From assembly GCF_003951285.1 (NCBI RefSeq), contig NZ_RXFQ01000027.1, positions 1-64,000 on the forward strand: a DNA stretch of 64,000 nucleotides. Direction: 5' to 3'. The notes below the pieces were generated by a model, which was not told where the DNA came from, made no database searches, and saw only the letters and a program-made list of their open reading frames with translations. Position numbers and translations under genes: made by a program. Shown in pieces: positions 1-7,958 of this stretch (positions within the stretch are counted from its first letter, which is position 1; each line of letters opens with the position of its first letter). This stretch comes from Variovorax beijingensis (lineage in GTDB: Bacteria > Pseudomonadota > Gammaproteobacteria > Burkholderiales > Burkholderiaceae_C).

Positions 1-70
1 AACGAATCAAGCTATGGGAAGCGCTCGGCGCGCGTGGAAAGCACGCGGAAAGCACGTGGAGAATGGCGCC

Positions 71-1771
71 ATGAGCTTTGAAGTGGACATCGGCTACAGC
101 AGCCAGCGCGGACCGCGCGACGTGAACGAAGACTTTGCCGGTGCCGTGAACGCACCGCCGGGCGAAGAGTCGCGCGGGCTCATCGCGGCCATTGCCGACG
201 GCGTGTCCACCGGCGGGCGCGGCCTGGAGGCGGCGCAGACGACCGTCATGGGCCTCTTGGCCGACTACTTCGCGACGCCCGACACCTGGGAGCCGACCGC
301 CGCGCTCGACCGCCTGGTCGCCGCGCAGAACGCCTGGCTCGCCGACCACAACCGGCGGCGGCAGGGCGGCGCCACCGCGCTCACCACCCTGACGGCGCTG
401 GTGCTGCACGGCCAGAGCTACACGCTCGCGCACGTGGGCGACACGCGCGCATGGCGCGTGCGCGCCGGCGGCGGGCCGGCCATGCCGCTGACCCAGGACC
501 ATGCCTTCGAGCATCCCGACATGCGCAGCCGCCTGACGCGCGCCATCGGCCTGGACGACCAGGTGCGCGTCGACTATGCGCAGGGCGACGTGCGCGTGGG
601 AGACTGCTTCGTGCTCACCACTGACGGCGTGCACGGCGTGCTCAAGCCGCAGCGCCTGGCCGCGCTCGCCCTGCAAGGCAGTGCCGAGGAGGCGAGCGAG
701 GCGCTGGTGCGCGCGGCGCTCGACGCCGGCACGCGCGACAACGCGACCGCGCTGGTCATCCGCGTTGTCGGCCTGGATCTGCGGCAACTCGACGACGAAC
801 TTGGCGACGGCCGCCGCCTGGCGCCGCCGCCGTTCCTGAAGGTGGGCGACGCGCTCGACGGCTACGTCGTCACCGCGCTGGTGGCCGACACCGGCGTGCA
901 CCTGCTGTACCAGGCGCGCAATGCGGCCACGCGCGAACTGGTGGCGCTCAAGACCTTGCATCCCTCGCGCGCCAGCGACCCGCAGGAGCGCGCGATGCTC
1001 GCGCACGAAGCCTGGCTGGGCCAGCGCGTGGGCAACAGCGGATTCGTGCGCGTGCACGAGCGCGCCGAGAACGCCAGCGCGCTCTACATCGTGTTCGACT
1101 GGCACGGCGGCCGCACGCTGGAGCAGATGCGCAAGTCCGGCGCGCGCGGCGCGGTGGCCGAGGTGGTTGCCGCCGCCATCGAGCTGGCCAAGGCCCTGGG
1201 CCGGCTGCACCGCCACGGCGTGGTGCATCGCGACATCAAGCCCGGCAACCTGCACCTGGGCGACGATGGCCGCTGGCGTATTCTCGACCTGGGCGTGGCG
1301 CTGTCGGGCCGCGAAGGCGCGGCCCAGCGGGAGCTGCATGCCGGCACGCCGAGCTACATCAACCCCGAGCAGTGGGAGGGCGCCGAAGCCGACACCGCGA
1401 GCGACCTGTTTGCGCTCGGCGTCACGCTGTACCAGTGGCTCGGCGGTCATCTGCCCTATGGCGAGATCGAGCCCTACCAGGTGGCGCGCTACCGGCGCGA
1501 TCCGGCCGCACTCTCGCGCCTGCGGCCCGACGTGCCCGTGTGGCTCGACCATCTGGTGCGCAAGGCCGTCGCGCGCGATCCGCGCGAGCGCTTCGAAACT
1601 GCCGAGGAAATGCTGCTTGCCCTGGAGCGGGGTGCTTCCCGCCCCGTGAGCGCGCCCGCCGCCACGCCGCTGATCCGCCGCGACCCGGCCGCGCTCTACA
1701 AGATCGCGCTGGCCGTGTCGCTGCTGTTCAACGCACTGCTGGTGGTGTGGCTGCTGTTCTTGCCACGTTGA
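71..1771 (+). CDS. Bifunctional PP2C phosphatase / Ser-Thr protein kinase
   Basis: A 566-residue fusion of a PP2C-type phosphatase (about residues 1-235) and a eukaryote-like Ser/Thr kinase (about 265-525), ending in one membrane helix (about 543-564). Phosphatase metal motifs are visible: RDVNED near 16-21, IADG with Asp43, HVGDTRAW, TTDGVHG and DNATALV. The kinase shows VALKTL (Lys294), HRDIKPGN (Asp388) and GTPSYINPEQ, but DLG replaces DFG and the Gly-rich loop is poorly formed. The ATG at 71 starts exactly at the phosphatase fold; an upstream in-frame ATG at 14 adds only a basic tail. It converges with the nitrate transporter gene 17 bases away, so a link to nitrate assimilation is inferred. 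Substrates are unknown. Confidence 0.9.
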   Translation: MSFEVDIGYSSQRGPRDVNEDFAGAVNAPPGEESRGLIAAIADGVSTGGRGLEAAQTTVMGLLADYFATPDTWEPTAALDRLVAAQNAWLADHNRRRQGGATALTTLTALVLHGQSYTLAHVGDTRAWRVRAGGGPAMPLTQDHAFEHPDMRSRLTRAIGLDDQVRVDYAQGDVRVGDCFVLTTDGVHGVLKPQRLAALALQGSAEEASEALVRAALDAGTRDNATALVIRVVGLDLRQLDDELGDGRRLAPPPFLKVGDALDGYVVTALVADTGVHLLYQARNAATRELVALKTLHPSRASDPQERAMLAHEAWLGQRVGNSGFVRVHERAENASALYIVFDWHGGRTLEQMRKSGARGAVAEVVAAAIELAKALGRLHRHGVVHRDIKPGNLHLGDDGRWRILDLGVALSGREGAAQRELHAGTPSYINPEQWEGAEADTASDLFALGVTLYQWLGGHLPYGEIEPYQVARYRRDPAALSRLRPDVPVWLDHLVRKAVARDPRERFETAEEMLLALERGASRPVSAPAATPLIRRDPAALYKIALAVSLLFNALLVVWLLFLPR

Positions 1772-1788
1772 GGACGGGCGGAGGAAGG

Positions 1789-3057
1789 TCATGGCCGCGC
1801 CGTCTTCCTCGCGGGGGGCACGTACTTGGCTTCGGCAGCGTGGGGCGAGGTGCGTGCCCGGCCACCTTTCTCGGCCCAGGTGCGGGTCCAGCGGATCTGC
1901 ATCACGCGCATGACGCCCAGCATCGCCAGCGACAGCGCACCGAAGAATACGAAGCCCCAGACGTAGCTGCCCAGGTACTGCTTCGACAGGCCCATGGCAT
2001 TGGGCACCAGGCCGCCGCCCAGCGCGCCGATCTCGCCGATCATCGAGCCGGCCACGGCGGTGCTCGTGGGCCAGCGCAGCGGCACCAGTTGGAACAGCGC
2101 GCCGTTGCCTGCGCCCAGCGCGGCAAAGCACAGGATCAAGAGCAGCGTGGTGAGCGCGAGCGATGCCGACGAGATGCCCACCAGCACCAGCCCGACGGCC
2201 ACCACCAGCAGCACCACGGTCAGCGTGTTGACGCCACCCCAGCGGTCGGAGATCCAGCCGCCGACGATGCGCACCGCCGCGCCCATGAAGGCGGCCAGCA
2301 TCGTGAGCTGTCCGGCCTGCACCTTGCTCACGCCGAACTGGTCGTAGTAGTAGGAGGGCAGGAAGGTGATGAGCCCGATGAAGCCGCCGAAGGTCACGCC
2401 GTAGATCAGGCTGAACACCCAGCCGTCCTTCTCGAACAGGCAGGCGATGTGCTCGCGGAAGCTGGCATGGCTGTCGACGTCGGGCGGCTCCTTGGCGAAC
2501 ACGATCATCACGATCATCGGCACCAGGATCGCGGCGGCTGCCACGGCATACACCGCCTGCCAGCCGAGCCACTGCGCGAGCGGCGGCGCCACCAGCACCG
2601 ACACCGCCGTGCCCACGTTGCCGGCACCCACCAGGCCCATCGCAAGGCCCTTGTGCTGCGGCGGGAACCAGCCCGAGCCCAGCGACAGCGCCACGCCGAA
2701 GCTTGCGCCCGCAATGCCCAGCAGCACGCCCATGGCGAGCAGGTCGTTGAAGCTCTTCACGAAGAAGAAGCCGAACAGCATCGCCACCGCGATCAGGCCC
2801 ATCTCGACCAGCGTGGCGTTCTTGCGCCCGATGTACTGCGACAGGATGCCGAGCGGAAAGCGCATCAGCGCGCCCGCGATGATCGGCACCGACAGCATCA
2901 GGCCCTTCTGCGCGGGCGAGAGGTCGAAGGTCTCGCCGATGAAGGGCGCCATCGCGCCGTTGAGCACCCAGATGCAGCACGAAAACGAGAAGTACAGGAA
3001 GGACGCAAACAGCGTCGGCCCGTGGCCGGAATGCAGAAAGGTCTTGAAGCTGGACAT
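1789..3057 (-). CDS. narK: NarK/NasA-type MFS nitrate/nitrite transporter
   Basis: A 422-residue polytopic inner-membrane protein of the major facilitator superfamily, nitrate/nitrite porter family. Nitrate-signature glycine motifs occur twice (GAGNVGTA and GAGNGALF), and about 12 hydrophobic segments alternate with short loops. I prefer the ATG at 3057 (MSSFKTF) over a TTG three codons upstream. No strong Shine-Dalgarno is visible. The ANTAR-PilJ regulator is divergent and the kinase/phosphatase convergent. Two nitrate systems (this MFS porter and the ABC transporter at 4642-7617) in one locus suggest assimilatory uptake, possibly with nitrite export. The size fits a single-domain NarK; it is not a NarK1-NarK2 fusion. 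Confidence 0.9.
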   Translation of the reverse strand: MSSFKTFLHSGHGPTLFASFLYFSFSCCIWVLNGAMAPFIGETFDLSPAQKGLMLSVPIIAGALMRFPLGILSQYIGRKNATLVEMGLIAVAMLFGFFFVKSFNDLLAMGVLLGIAGASFGVALSLGSGWFPPQHKGLAMGLVGAGNVGTAVSVLVAPPLAQWLGWQAVYAVAAAAILVPMIVMIVFAKEPPDVDSHASFREHIACLFEKDGWVFSLIYGVTFGGFIGLITFLPSYYYDQFGVSKVQAGQLTMLAAFMGAAVRIVGGWISDRWGGVNTLTVVLLVVAVGLVLVGISSASLALTTLLLILCFAALGAGNGALFQLVPLRWPTSTAVAGSMIGEIGALGGGLVPNAMGLSKQYLGSYVWGFVFFGALSLAMLGVMRVMQIRWTRTWAEKGGRARTSPHAAEAKYVPPARKTARP

Positions 3058-3167
3058 GGCGTTCAATCGTGCGAAATGCCGCGGCGCGGCCTTGCAGGAG
3101 CCGTGTCGACGGACGGGGTTGGGGCGGGATGCCGGCAGCGGACGCTGTCGGCGTGGGGGTGCTTCCC

Positions 3168-3183
3168 GGCACGTGCAGTGCCA
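3168..3183 (-). promoter_or_regulatory. Candidate sigma-54 promoter for narK
   Basis: On the minus strand the bases read TGGCACTGCACGTGCC, with GG and GC separated by ten bases as sigma-54 requires. The -24 element is perfect; the -12 element is GTGCC instead of TTGCW. The predicted start near 3157 leaves a 100-base leader before narK. It is weaker than the nrtA promoter at 7803-7818. Confidence 0.4.
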
Positions 3184-3314
3184 GGATGGATGCAGGAGTC
3201 TGCAGCCTCACCAAAGCGGTGCTTCGTTACACCGCACCCTGCTCTACGCAAGAGGCGTGCCTGCGAAAGCGCGCGGGCCTGGCCTATGCTTGCGCTGCTC
3301 TGCATCACCTCGCC

Positions 3315-4616
3315 ATGATTTCTCTTCTCGCCGTCTTGCCCAATGAATTCGCCGACTCCGCGCCCTTGCCGGACCTGCCGGAGCCGTTGCGGCTGGCGCT
3401 GGAGGGGGTGAATGCCACTGTGCTCGGAAGGGCCACCTGCCACACGCTGGTGCAGCAGGTGAGTGCGCTTGCACCGCAACAGGCATGGGTCCATTTGCCC
3501 GAACCGGCGGATCAGCTGCCGGCGCTGGTCGACGCACTGCAGGCGTGGGGTGGCGCGCCGCCTTGCGCGCTGAGCCTGGCCAGTGCGCCGCTGAGCGGAG
3601 AACAGCACGAGGCGCTGGCCGCGCTCGGCGTGCATGCCTGGGCGCCCATCGATGCGCTGGACGCCCTGTCGCTCGCGGCGTTGATCGCCCGCGCGCAGGC
3701 GCGCTGGCAGCGCGAGGCCGCGCTGCGCACCGAGCTCGATGCCCTGCGCACGCGCATGGACGAGCGCAAGTGGGTCGACCGTGCCAAGGGCCTGCTGATG
3801 TCGGCGCGCGGCATCGGGGAAGACGAGGCCTTCGGCCTGCTGCGCGGCGCCGCGATGCATGCCAACCTGCGGCTGGGCGAGGTCTCGCGCTCCGTGATCG
3901 AGGCCGCGCAGTGGGCTGACGCGATCAACCGCGCGGGGCAGCTGCGCATGCTCTCGCAGCGGCTGGTGCGCGTGGCGGCGCAACTGCTGTCGGGCATCGA
4001 CGTGCAGCGCGCACGGGTCCTGCGCACGCAGTCGACCGAGCGGGTGCAGCAGAACCTCGATCATCTGGGCACCCTCGAGCTGGGCGCGGCCGGCGTGCTC
4101 GCGCTGGGCGAAGTGCGGGCCGCCTGGAGCGAGCTCGCCAGCTCGCTGGCCGCGCGTCCGACGCAGCCGGGGCTGGCCGAGATCGACGCGCGCGGCGAGG
4201 CCTTGCTCTCGGCTGCCGAGGCCATGACCGAGGCGCTGGAGGCCTCGGGCGCGCGGCGCGCGCTGCGCATCGTCAACATCTGCGGTCGCCAGCGCATGCG
4301 CGCGCAGCGCCTCGCGAAGGACGCATTGCTCGCATCGACCATTGCGGCCGAGGCGTCGCGCGAGCGCCTGCTGCCGACCATGAACGAATTCGAGGCCGCG
4401 CTGCTGGAGCTGGAGCGCGCGCCCCTCAGCTCGCCCGAGATCCGCGCCGCGCTGGCGGCCGCGCGCGACGAATGGCTGCGCCTGGTCGGCGGCGTGCAGG
4501 CGCACGGCAGCCCCGAAGGCCGCGCGACGCTGGTGCGCTCGAGCGAGGCGCTCGTCGACACCTTCGAGCGCCTCACGGGGTGGTACGAGCACAGCCTGCA
4601 GGTCATCATGTCCTGA
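3315..4616 (+). CDS. ANTAR-domain regulator with PilJ-like C-terminal module (NasT-like)
   Basis: A 433-residue protein in three parts. Residues 1-130 resemble a degenerate receiver domain as in NasT. Residues about 145-200 are an ANTAR RNA-binding domain (DERKWVDRAKGLLMSARG, then EDEAFGLLRGAAM). The remaining 230 residues are helical with repeated NRAGQLRMLSQRLVR / RIVNICGRQRMRAQRLA patterns, typical of the type IV pili methyl-accepting transducer (PilJ) N-terminal domain. ANTAR proteins bind paired hexaloop hairpins and prevent termination. The start at 3315 fits the receiver-like fold. It lies divergent from narK and converges with nrtD. A role as a second nitrate-responsive antiterminator is inferred. 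Confidence 0.82.
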   Translation: MISLLAVLPNEFADSAPLPDLPEPLRLALEGVNATVLGRATCHTLVQQVSALAPQQAWVHLPEPADQLPALVDALQAWGGAPPCALSLASAPLSGEQHEALAALGVHAWAPIDALDALSLAALIARAQARWQREAALRTELDALRTRMDERKWVDRAKGLLMSARGIGEDEAFGLLRGAAMHANLRLGEVSRSVIEAAQWADAINRAGQLRMLSQRLVRVAAQLLSGIDVQRARVLRTQSTERVQQNLDHLGTLELGAAGVLALGEVRAAWSELASSLAARPTQPGLAEIDARGEALLSAAEAMTEALEASGARRALRIVNICGRQRMRAQRLAKDALLASTIAAEASRERLLPTMNEFEAALLELERAPLSSPEIRAALAAARDEWLRLVGGVQAHGSPEGRATLVRSSEALVDTFERLTGWYEHSLQVIMS

Positions 4617-4641
4617 CGCCGCTTGTGCCGCGCTCGTTGGA

Positions 4642-5451
4642 TCAGGCTGCAGCCTTCTCCACGTGCGCCTGGCGCGTGTAGAGGAAATCGATCACCGCCT
4701 TGCGGGCGTGAACATAGGCCGGGTCTTCGGCCAGTTCGACGCGGTTGCGCGGACGCGCGATGTCGACCTTCAGCACCTCGCCGATGGTGGCGGCCGGGCC
4801 GTTGGTGAGCATCACGATGCGGTCGGAGAGGAGCACCGCCTCGTCGACGTCGTGCGTGACCATGACGACGGTGCTCTGCGTCTTCTGCACGATGGCGAGC
4901 AGTTCGTCCTGCAGCTTGGCGCGCGTGAGTGCGTCGAGGGCGCCGAAGGGCTCGTCCATCAGCAGCACCTTGGGTTCCATCGACAGCGCGCGCGCAATGC
5001 CCACGCGCTGCTTCATTCCGCCGGAGATTTCGCCGGGGCGCTTCTGCGCGGCGGCCGAGAGGCCGACCATCGCAAGCGCCGCATCGGTGCGCGCGCGCAG
5101 CTGCGCCTTGCCTTCGGTGGCGGCAAAGACGCGCTCGACGGCCAGGTACACGTTCTCGAAGCAGGTGAGCCAGGGCAGCAGCGAGTGGTTCTGGAACACC
5201 ACCGCGCGCTCCGGGCCCGGCCCCTTGATTTCCCTGTTCGCGCACAGCAGCACGCCCTGCGTCGGCGTGGTCAGGCCCGCGATGAGGTTCAGCAGCGTCG
5301 ACTTGCCGCAGCCCGAATGGCCGATCAGCGTGACGAACTCGCCCTTGGCCACGTTCAGGTTGACGCCCTGCAGCGCAAGGAAGCTGCCCTTGGCGGTCTT
5401 GAAGCGCTGCTCGACGTTGTGGATCTCGATGTACTTCGAATCATCATTCAT
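4642..5451 (-). CDS. nrtD: Nitrate ABC transporter ATPase
   Basis: A 269-residue cytoplasmic ATPase that powers nitrate import. Visible motifs: Walker A GHSGCGKST (residues 44-52), Q-loop, signature ISGGMKQRVG (near 143), Walker B KVLLMDEPFGALD (near 163) and the switch histidine in VMVTHDVDEA. The NrtD/TauB/SsuB family has this size and the GMKQRV signature. It is the third gene of nrtA-nrtB-nrtD. Its ATG overlaps the nrtB stop by 4 bases, so translational coupling is likely. It lacks the NrtA-like C-terminal extension of cyanobacterial NrtC, so it is a simple ATPase. Confidence 0.9.
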   Translation of the reverse strand: MNDDSKYIEIHNVEQRFKTAKGSFLALQGVNLNVAKGEFVTLIGHSGCGKSTLLNLIAGLTTPTQGVLLCANREIKGPGPERAVVFQNHSLLPWLTCFENVYLAVERVFAATEGKAQLRARTDAALAMVGLSAAAQKRPGEISGGMKQRVGIARALSMEPKVLLMDEPFGALDALTRAKLQDELLAIVQKTQSTVVMVTHDVDEAVLLSDRIVMLTNGPAATIGEVLKVDIARPRNRVELAEDPAYVHARKAVIDFLYTRQAHVEKAAA

Positions 5452-6359
5452 GACTTCACCTCTTCGAACGTGAACGCGGTTGCAAGCTTGATGAGCGCGA
5501 ACTCAAGCACCAGGCCGACGATGCCGATCACGAAGATCGCGATGATGATGTTGGCGACGTTGAGGTTGTTCCACTCGTCCCACACCCAGAAGCCGATGCC
5601 GACGCCGCCGGTGAGCATCTCGGCCGCGACGATCACGAGCCACGCGGTGCCCACCGCCAGGCGCACGCCGGTCAGCATGTAGGGCAGCACGGCCGGGAAC
5701 AGGATCTTCGTGAAGATCTTCCACTCCGACAGGTTCAGCACCTTGGCCACGTTCATGTAGTCGCTCGGCACGCGCTGCACGCCGACCGCGGTGTTGATCA
5801 CCATCGGCCAGATCGAGCAGATGAAGATGGTCCAGATGGCCGCCGGGTTGGCGCCCTTGAAGACGAGCAGGCCGATCGGCAGCCAGGCGAGCGGCGACAC
5901 CGGGCGCAGCAGGCTGATCAGCGGGTTGAACATGCGCGAAAGGAACTCGAAGCGCCCGATCGCAAAGCCCGCCGGAATGCCGGCTGCCGCGGCAAGCCCG
6001 AAACCCAGCGCCACGCGCTGCAGCGACGAGAGCACGTTCCAGCCCACGCCCTGGTCGTTCGGGCCCTTGCTGTAGAACGGGTCGCTGAACACCGTGAGCG
6101 CCTGCTGCCAGGTGGCCAGCGGCGACGGAAAGCCGGTGGTGCTCTTCATGGCCACCAGTTCCCAGACCAGCACCAGCAGGCCGAAGCCCGCGAGCGGCGG
6201 CAGCACGCGCATCCAGAAGGCGCGAAGGTCGATGGGCGCGCGGAACCTGGGTTCGGCCGGCGCGCGGACGGCAGGCGCCGCGGTCTTGTTCGTGGACACG
6301 GCAGGCGCAGCGTGCGCCGCGGCGGCCTCGATCGGGGAGTGGAAAACGGCACTGACCAT
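5448..6359 (-). CDS. nrtB: Nitrate ABC transporter permease
   Basis: A 303-residue inner-membrane permease of the NrtB/CmpB/SsuC type. An Ala-rich cytoplasmic N-terminus (to about residue 55) precedes about six to seven helices. The EAA-like coupling loop is in the segment with LNLSEWKIFTKILFP, followed by AVLPYMLTGVRLAVG. I use the ATG at 6359 (MVSAVFHS) because GAGGAG lies just upstream; an ATG seven codons earlier is less well placed. nrtA is 13 bases upstream and nrtD overlaps by 4 bases, so the three genes form one operon. Confidence 0.9.
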   Translation of the reverse strand: MVSAVFHSPIEAAAAHAAPAVSTNKTAAPAVRAPAEPRFRAPIDLRAFWMRVLPPLAGFGLLVLVWELVAMKSTTGFPSPLATWQQALTVFSDPFYSKGPNDQGVGWNVLSSLQRVALGFGLAAAAGIPAGFAIGRFEFLSRMFNPLISLLRPVSPLAWLPIGLLVFKGANPAAIWTIFICSIWPMVINTAVGVQRVPSDYMNVAKVLNLSEWKIFTKILFPAVLPYMLTGVRLAVGTAWLVIVAAEMLTGGVGIGFWVWDEWNNLNVANIIIAIFVIGIVGLVLEFALIKLATAFTFEEVKS

Positions 6360-6372
6360 GATGTGTTTCTCC

Positions 6373-7617
6373 TCAGGCATGCAGCTTGAAAGACTCGGCG
6401 TACTTCTTCGGATCCTTGCCGTCCCACACGGTGCCGTCGAACAGCTTGCTGCTGCGCATCACGTCCTTGGGCACGGGGGTCTGCGTGGCGGCGGCGGCCT
6501 GCTTGTAGATGTCGATGCGGTTGATCTCGGTGGCCACCTTCAGGTAGTCCGGATGCTCCTTGAGCAGGCCCCAGCGCTTGTGCTGCGTGAGGAACCACAT
6601 GCCGTCCGACAGGTAGGGGAAGCTCACGGCGCCGCCGTTGTAGAACTTCATGTGGTTGGGGTCGTCCCAGCTCTTGCCCATGCCGTTGACGTAGCGGCCC
6701 AGGATGCGCTGGTTGATCGCGTCCACGCTGGTGTTGACGTAGCTCTTGTCGGCGATGGTCTCGGCCATCTTGTTCTTGTTCTGCAGGCCGGCGTCGATCC
6801 ACTTGCCGGCCTCGATGATGGCCGCGGTGACGGCGCGCGCGGTGTTGGGGTACTTCTTGACGAAGTCGCCCGTGGTGCCGAGCACTTTCTCGGGGTGGTC
6901 CTTCCAGATGTCCTGCGTCGTGATGGCCGTCACCCCGATGCCGTCCATGATCGCGCGCTGGCCCCAGGGCTCGCCCACGCAGTAGCCGTCCATGTTGCCC
7001 ACGCGCATGTTGGCCACCATCTGCGGAGGCGGCACCGTGATGTTCTTGACGTCCTTGAAGGGGTCGATGCCGGCCGATGCGAGCCAGTAGTAGAGCCACA
7101 TCGCATGCGTGCCCGTGGGAAAGGTCTGTGCGAAGGTGTATTCGCGCTTCTCGCTCGCGATCAGCTTGGCGAGCGAGGGAGCATCGACTGCGCCCTTGTC
7201 CGCGAGCTTCTTCGACAGCGTGATGGCCTGCCCGTTGTTGTTGAGGGTCATGAGTACGGCCATGTCCTTCTTCGGGCCGCTCAGGCCCAGGTGCATGCCG
7301 TAGACCAGGCCGTAGAGCACGTGCGCCATGTCCAGGTCGCCGTTGGAGAGCTTGTCGCGCACGCCGGCCCAACTGGCTTCCTTGCTGGGCACGATCTTCA
7401 CGCCGTACTTCTTGTCGATGCCCAGCACCGAGGCCATCACCACGCTGGCGCAGTCGGTCAGCGGGATGAAGCCGATCTTCACTTCCTCCTTCTCCGGCTT
7501 GTCGGAGCCCTGGGCCCAGACGGCGGCGCGCAGCGCGGGATCGATGGCCACGGCGCCAATGGCGGCGGCTTGCAGTACGCGGCGGCGGCTGAGGCGGGTT
7601 GTCAGCGGGTCGGTCAT
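6373..7617 (-). CDS. nrtA: Nitrate ABC transporter substrate-binding protein (NrtA/CmpA family)
   Basis: A 414-residue periplasmic or membrane-anchored binding protein. It starts with a twin-arginine-type signal (LSRRRVLQAAAIGAVA), so export by Tat is likely. The mature part begins near EEVKIGFIPLTDCASVV and continues with the CmpA/NrtA fold (VLYGLVYGMHLGLSG, GYCVGEPWGQRA, FPTGTHAMWLYYW). The ATG at 7617 has GGAG at proper spacing; longer in-frame reading merges into leader RNA. First gene of nrtABD, transcribed from a sigma-54 promoter through an attenuator. Nitrate or nitrite specificity is inferred from the neighbouring NarK and ANTAR genes; bicarbonate or cyanate binding cannot be excluded from sequence alone. 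Confidence 0.9.
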   Translation of the reverse strand: MTDPLTTRLSRRRVLQAAAIGAVAIDPALRAAVWAQGSDKPEKEEVKIGFIPLTDCASVVMASVLGIDKKYGVKIVPSKEASWAGVRDKLSNGDLDMAHVLYGLVYGMHLGLSGPKKDMAVLMTLNNNGQAITLSKKLADKGAVDAPSLAKLIASEKREYTFAQTFPTGTHAMWLYYWLASAGIDPFKDVKNITVPPPQMVANMRVGNMDGYCVGEPWGQRAIMDGIGVTAITTQDIWKDHPEKVLGTTGDFVKKYPNTARAVTAAIIEAGKWIDAGLQNKNKMAETIADKSYVNTSVDAINQRILGRYVNGMGKSWDDPNHMKFYNGGAVSFPYLSDGMWFLTQHKRWGLLKEHPDYLKVATEINRIDIYKQAAAATQTPVPKDVMRSSKLFDGTVWDGKDPKKYAESFKLHA

Positions 7618-7660
7618 GTGGCGGGCTCCGGTGAGTGAAGGAAGAACGAACAAAAGCGAA

Positions 7661-7730
7661 AAACAAAAAAGGCGTCCGCACCGCGCAGGGGCTGCTCGAA
7701 AACGAGCCCTTGCGGGATGGGGACGCCTTT
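7661..7730 (-). terminator. Attenuator terminator in the nrtA leader
   Basis: On the minus strand AAGGCGTCC (7729-7721) pairs with GGACGCCTT (7677-7669), followed by a run of six to seven T. Inside, CGCAAGGGCTCG pairs with CGAGCAGCCCCTGCG across a TTTT loop with small bulges, giving a long rod-like intrinsic terminator. It ends about 45 bases before the nrtA start, so it would stop transcription unless the upstream hairpin at 7721-7734 forms instead. Confidence 0.85.
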
Positions 7731-7734
7731 GTCC
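7721..7734 (-). promoter_or_regulatory. ANTAR target hairpin 2 (antiterminator)
   Basis: Minus-strand GGAC-AAAGGC-GTCC: a four-pair stem with a hexaloop that has A at position 1 and G at position 4, the known ANTAR recognition pattern. Its loop and 3' arm are the same bases as the 5' arm of the attenuator terminator, so the two structures exclude each other. It lies 13 bases after hairpin 1. Confidence 0.75.
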
Positions 7735-7747
7735 GGTTTCGGTGGAC

Positions 7748-7767
7748 GACACCCGCCGTTGGGTGCC
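7748..7767 (-). promoter_or_regulatory. ANTAR target hairpin 1
   Basis: Minus-strand GGCACCC-AACGGC-GGGTGTC: a seven-pair stem (one G-U) closing a hexaloop AACGGC with A1 and G4. With hairpin 2 it forms the tandem-hexaloop motif bound by ANTAR domains such as Klebsiella NasR. A further tight hairpin GGACC-TTCG-GGTCC (7777-7790) sits at the predicted 5' end of the RNA. Confidence 0.75.
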
Positions 7768-7802
7768 GCCTGCCTGGGACCCGAAGGTCCATGTACTACT
7801 TC

Positions 7803-7818
7803 AGCAAACTATGTGCCA
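7803..7818 (-). promoter_or_regulatory. Sigma-54 promoter of nrtABD
   Basis: Minus strand TGGCACATAGTTTGCT matches the sigma-54 consensus TGGCAC-N5-TTGCW perfectly, with GG-N10-GC spacing. The predicted start is near 7792, just ahead of the leader hairpins, about 175 bases before nrtA. This implies control by NtrC and nitrogen limitation. The rest of the 7618-7958 gap holds the leader and no gene. Confidence 0.8.
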
Positions 7819-7958
7819 GCTTTCGTGCGTGCCGATTGCTATCGAATCAGCAGCAGGAGAGCGGTTGCCGGCCTATCCGAAACGGCCGCAAGGCGGAAAT
7901 CCGGATTCATGCACGGTTGTTGTGCGTTGCACCAATTCGAGTGCTTTTCGGGCGGCGC

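Noticed and set aside
3058..3157. ANTAR target hairpins in the narK leader
   Set aside because: One loop AAGGCC has A1 and G4 but only a three-pair stem with a wobble, and no second hairpin or terminator could be found.
3281..3294. Sigma-54-like TGGCCT..TGCG before the ANTAR-PilJ gene
   Set aside because: GG and GC are separated by nine bases, not ten, and the -24 box is poor.
1372..3318. A 648-codon plus-strand open frame opposite narK
   Set aside because: Composition is Arg, His and Gln rich without recognisable domains; narK on the other strand is a clear transporter.
7777..7790. GGACC-TTCG-GGTCC hairpin as an ANTAR site
   Set aside because: Its loop is a TTCG tetraloop; read as a hexaloop it starts with C and has C at position 4. 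It may simply stabilise the RNA 5' end.
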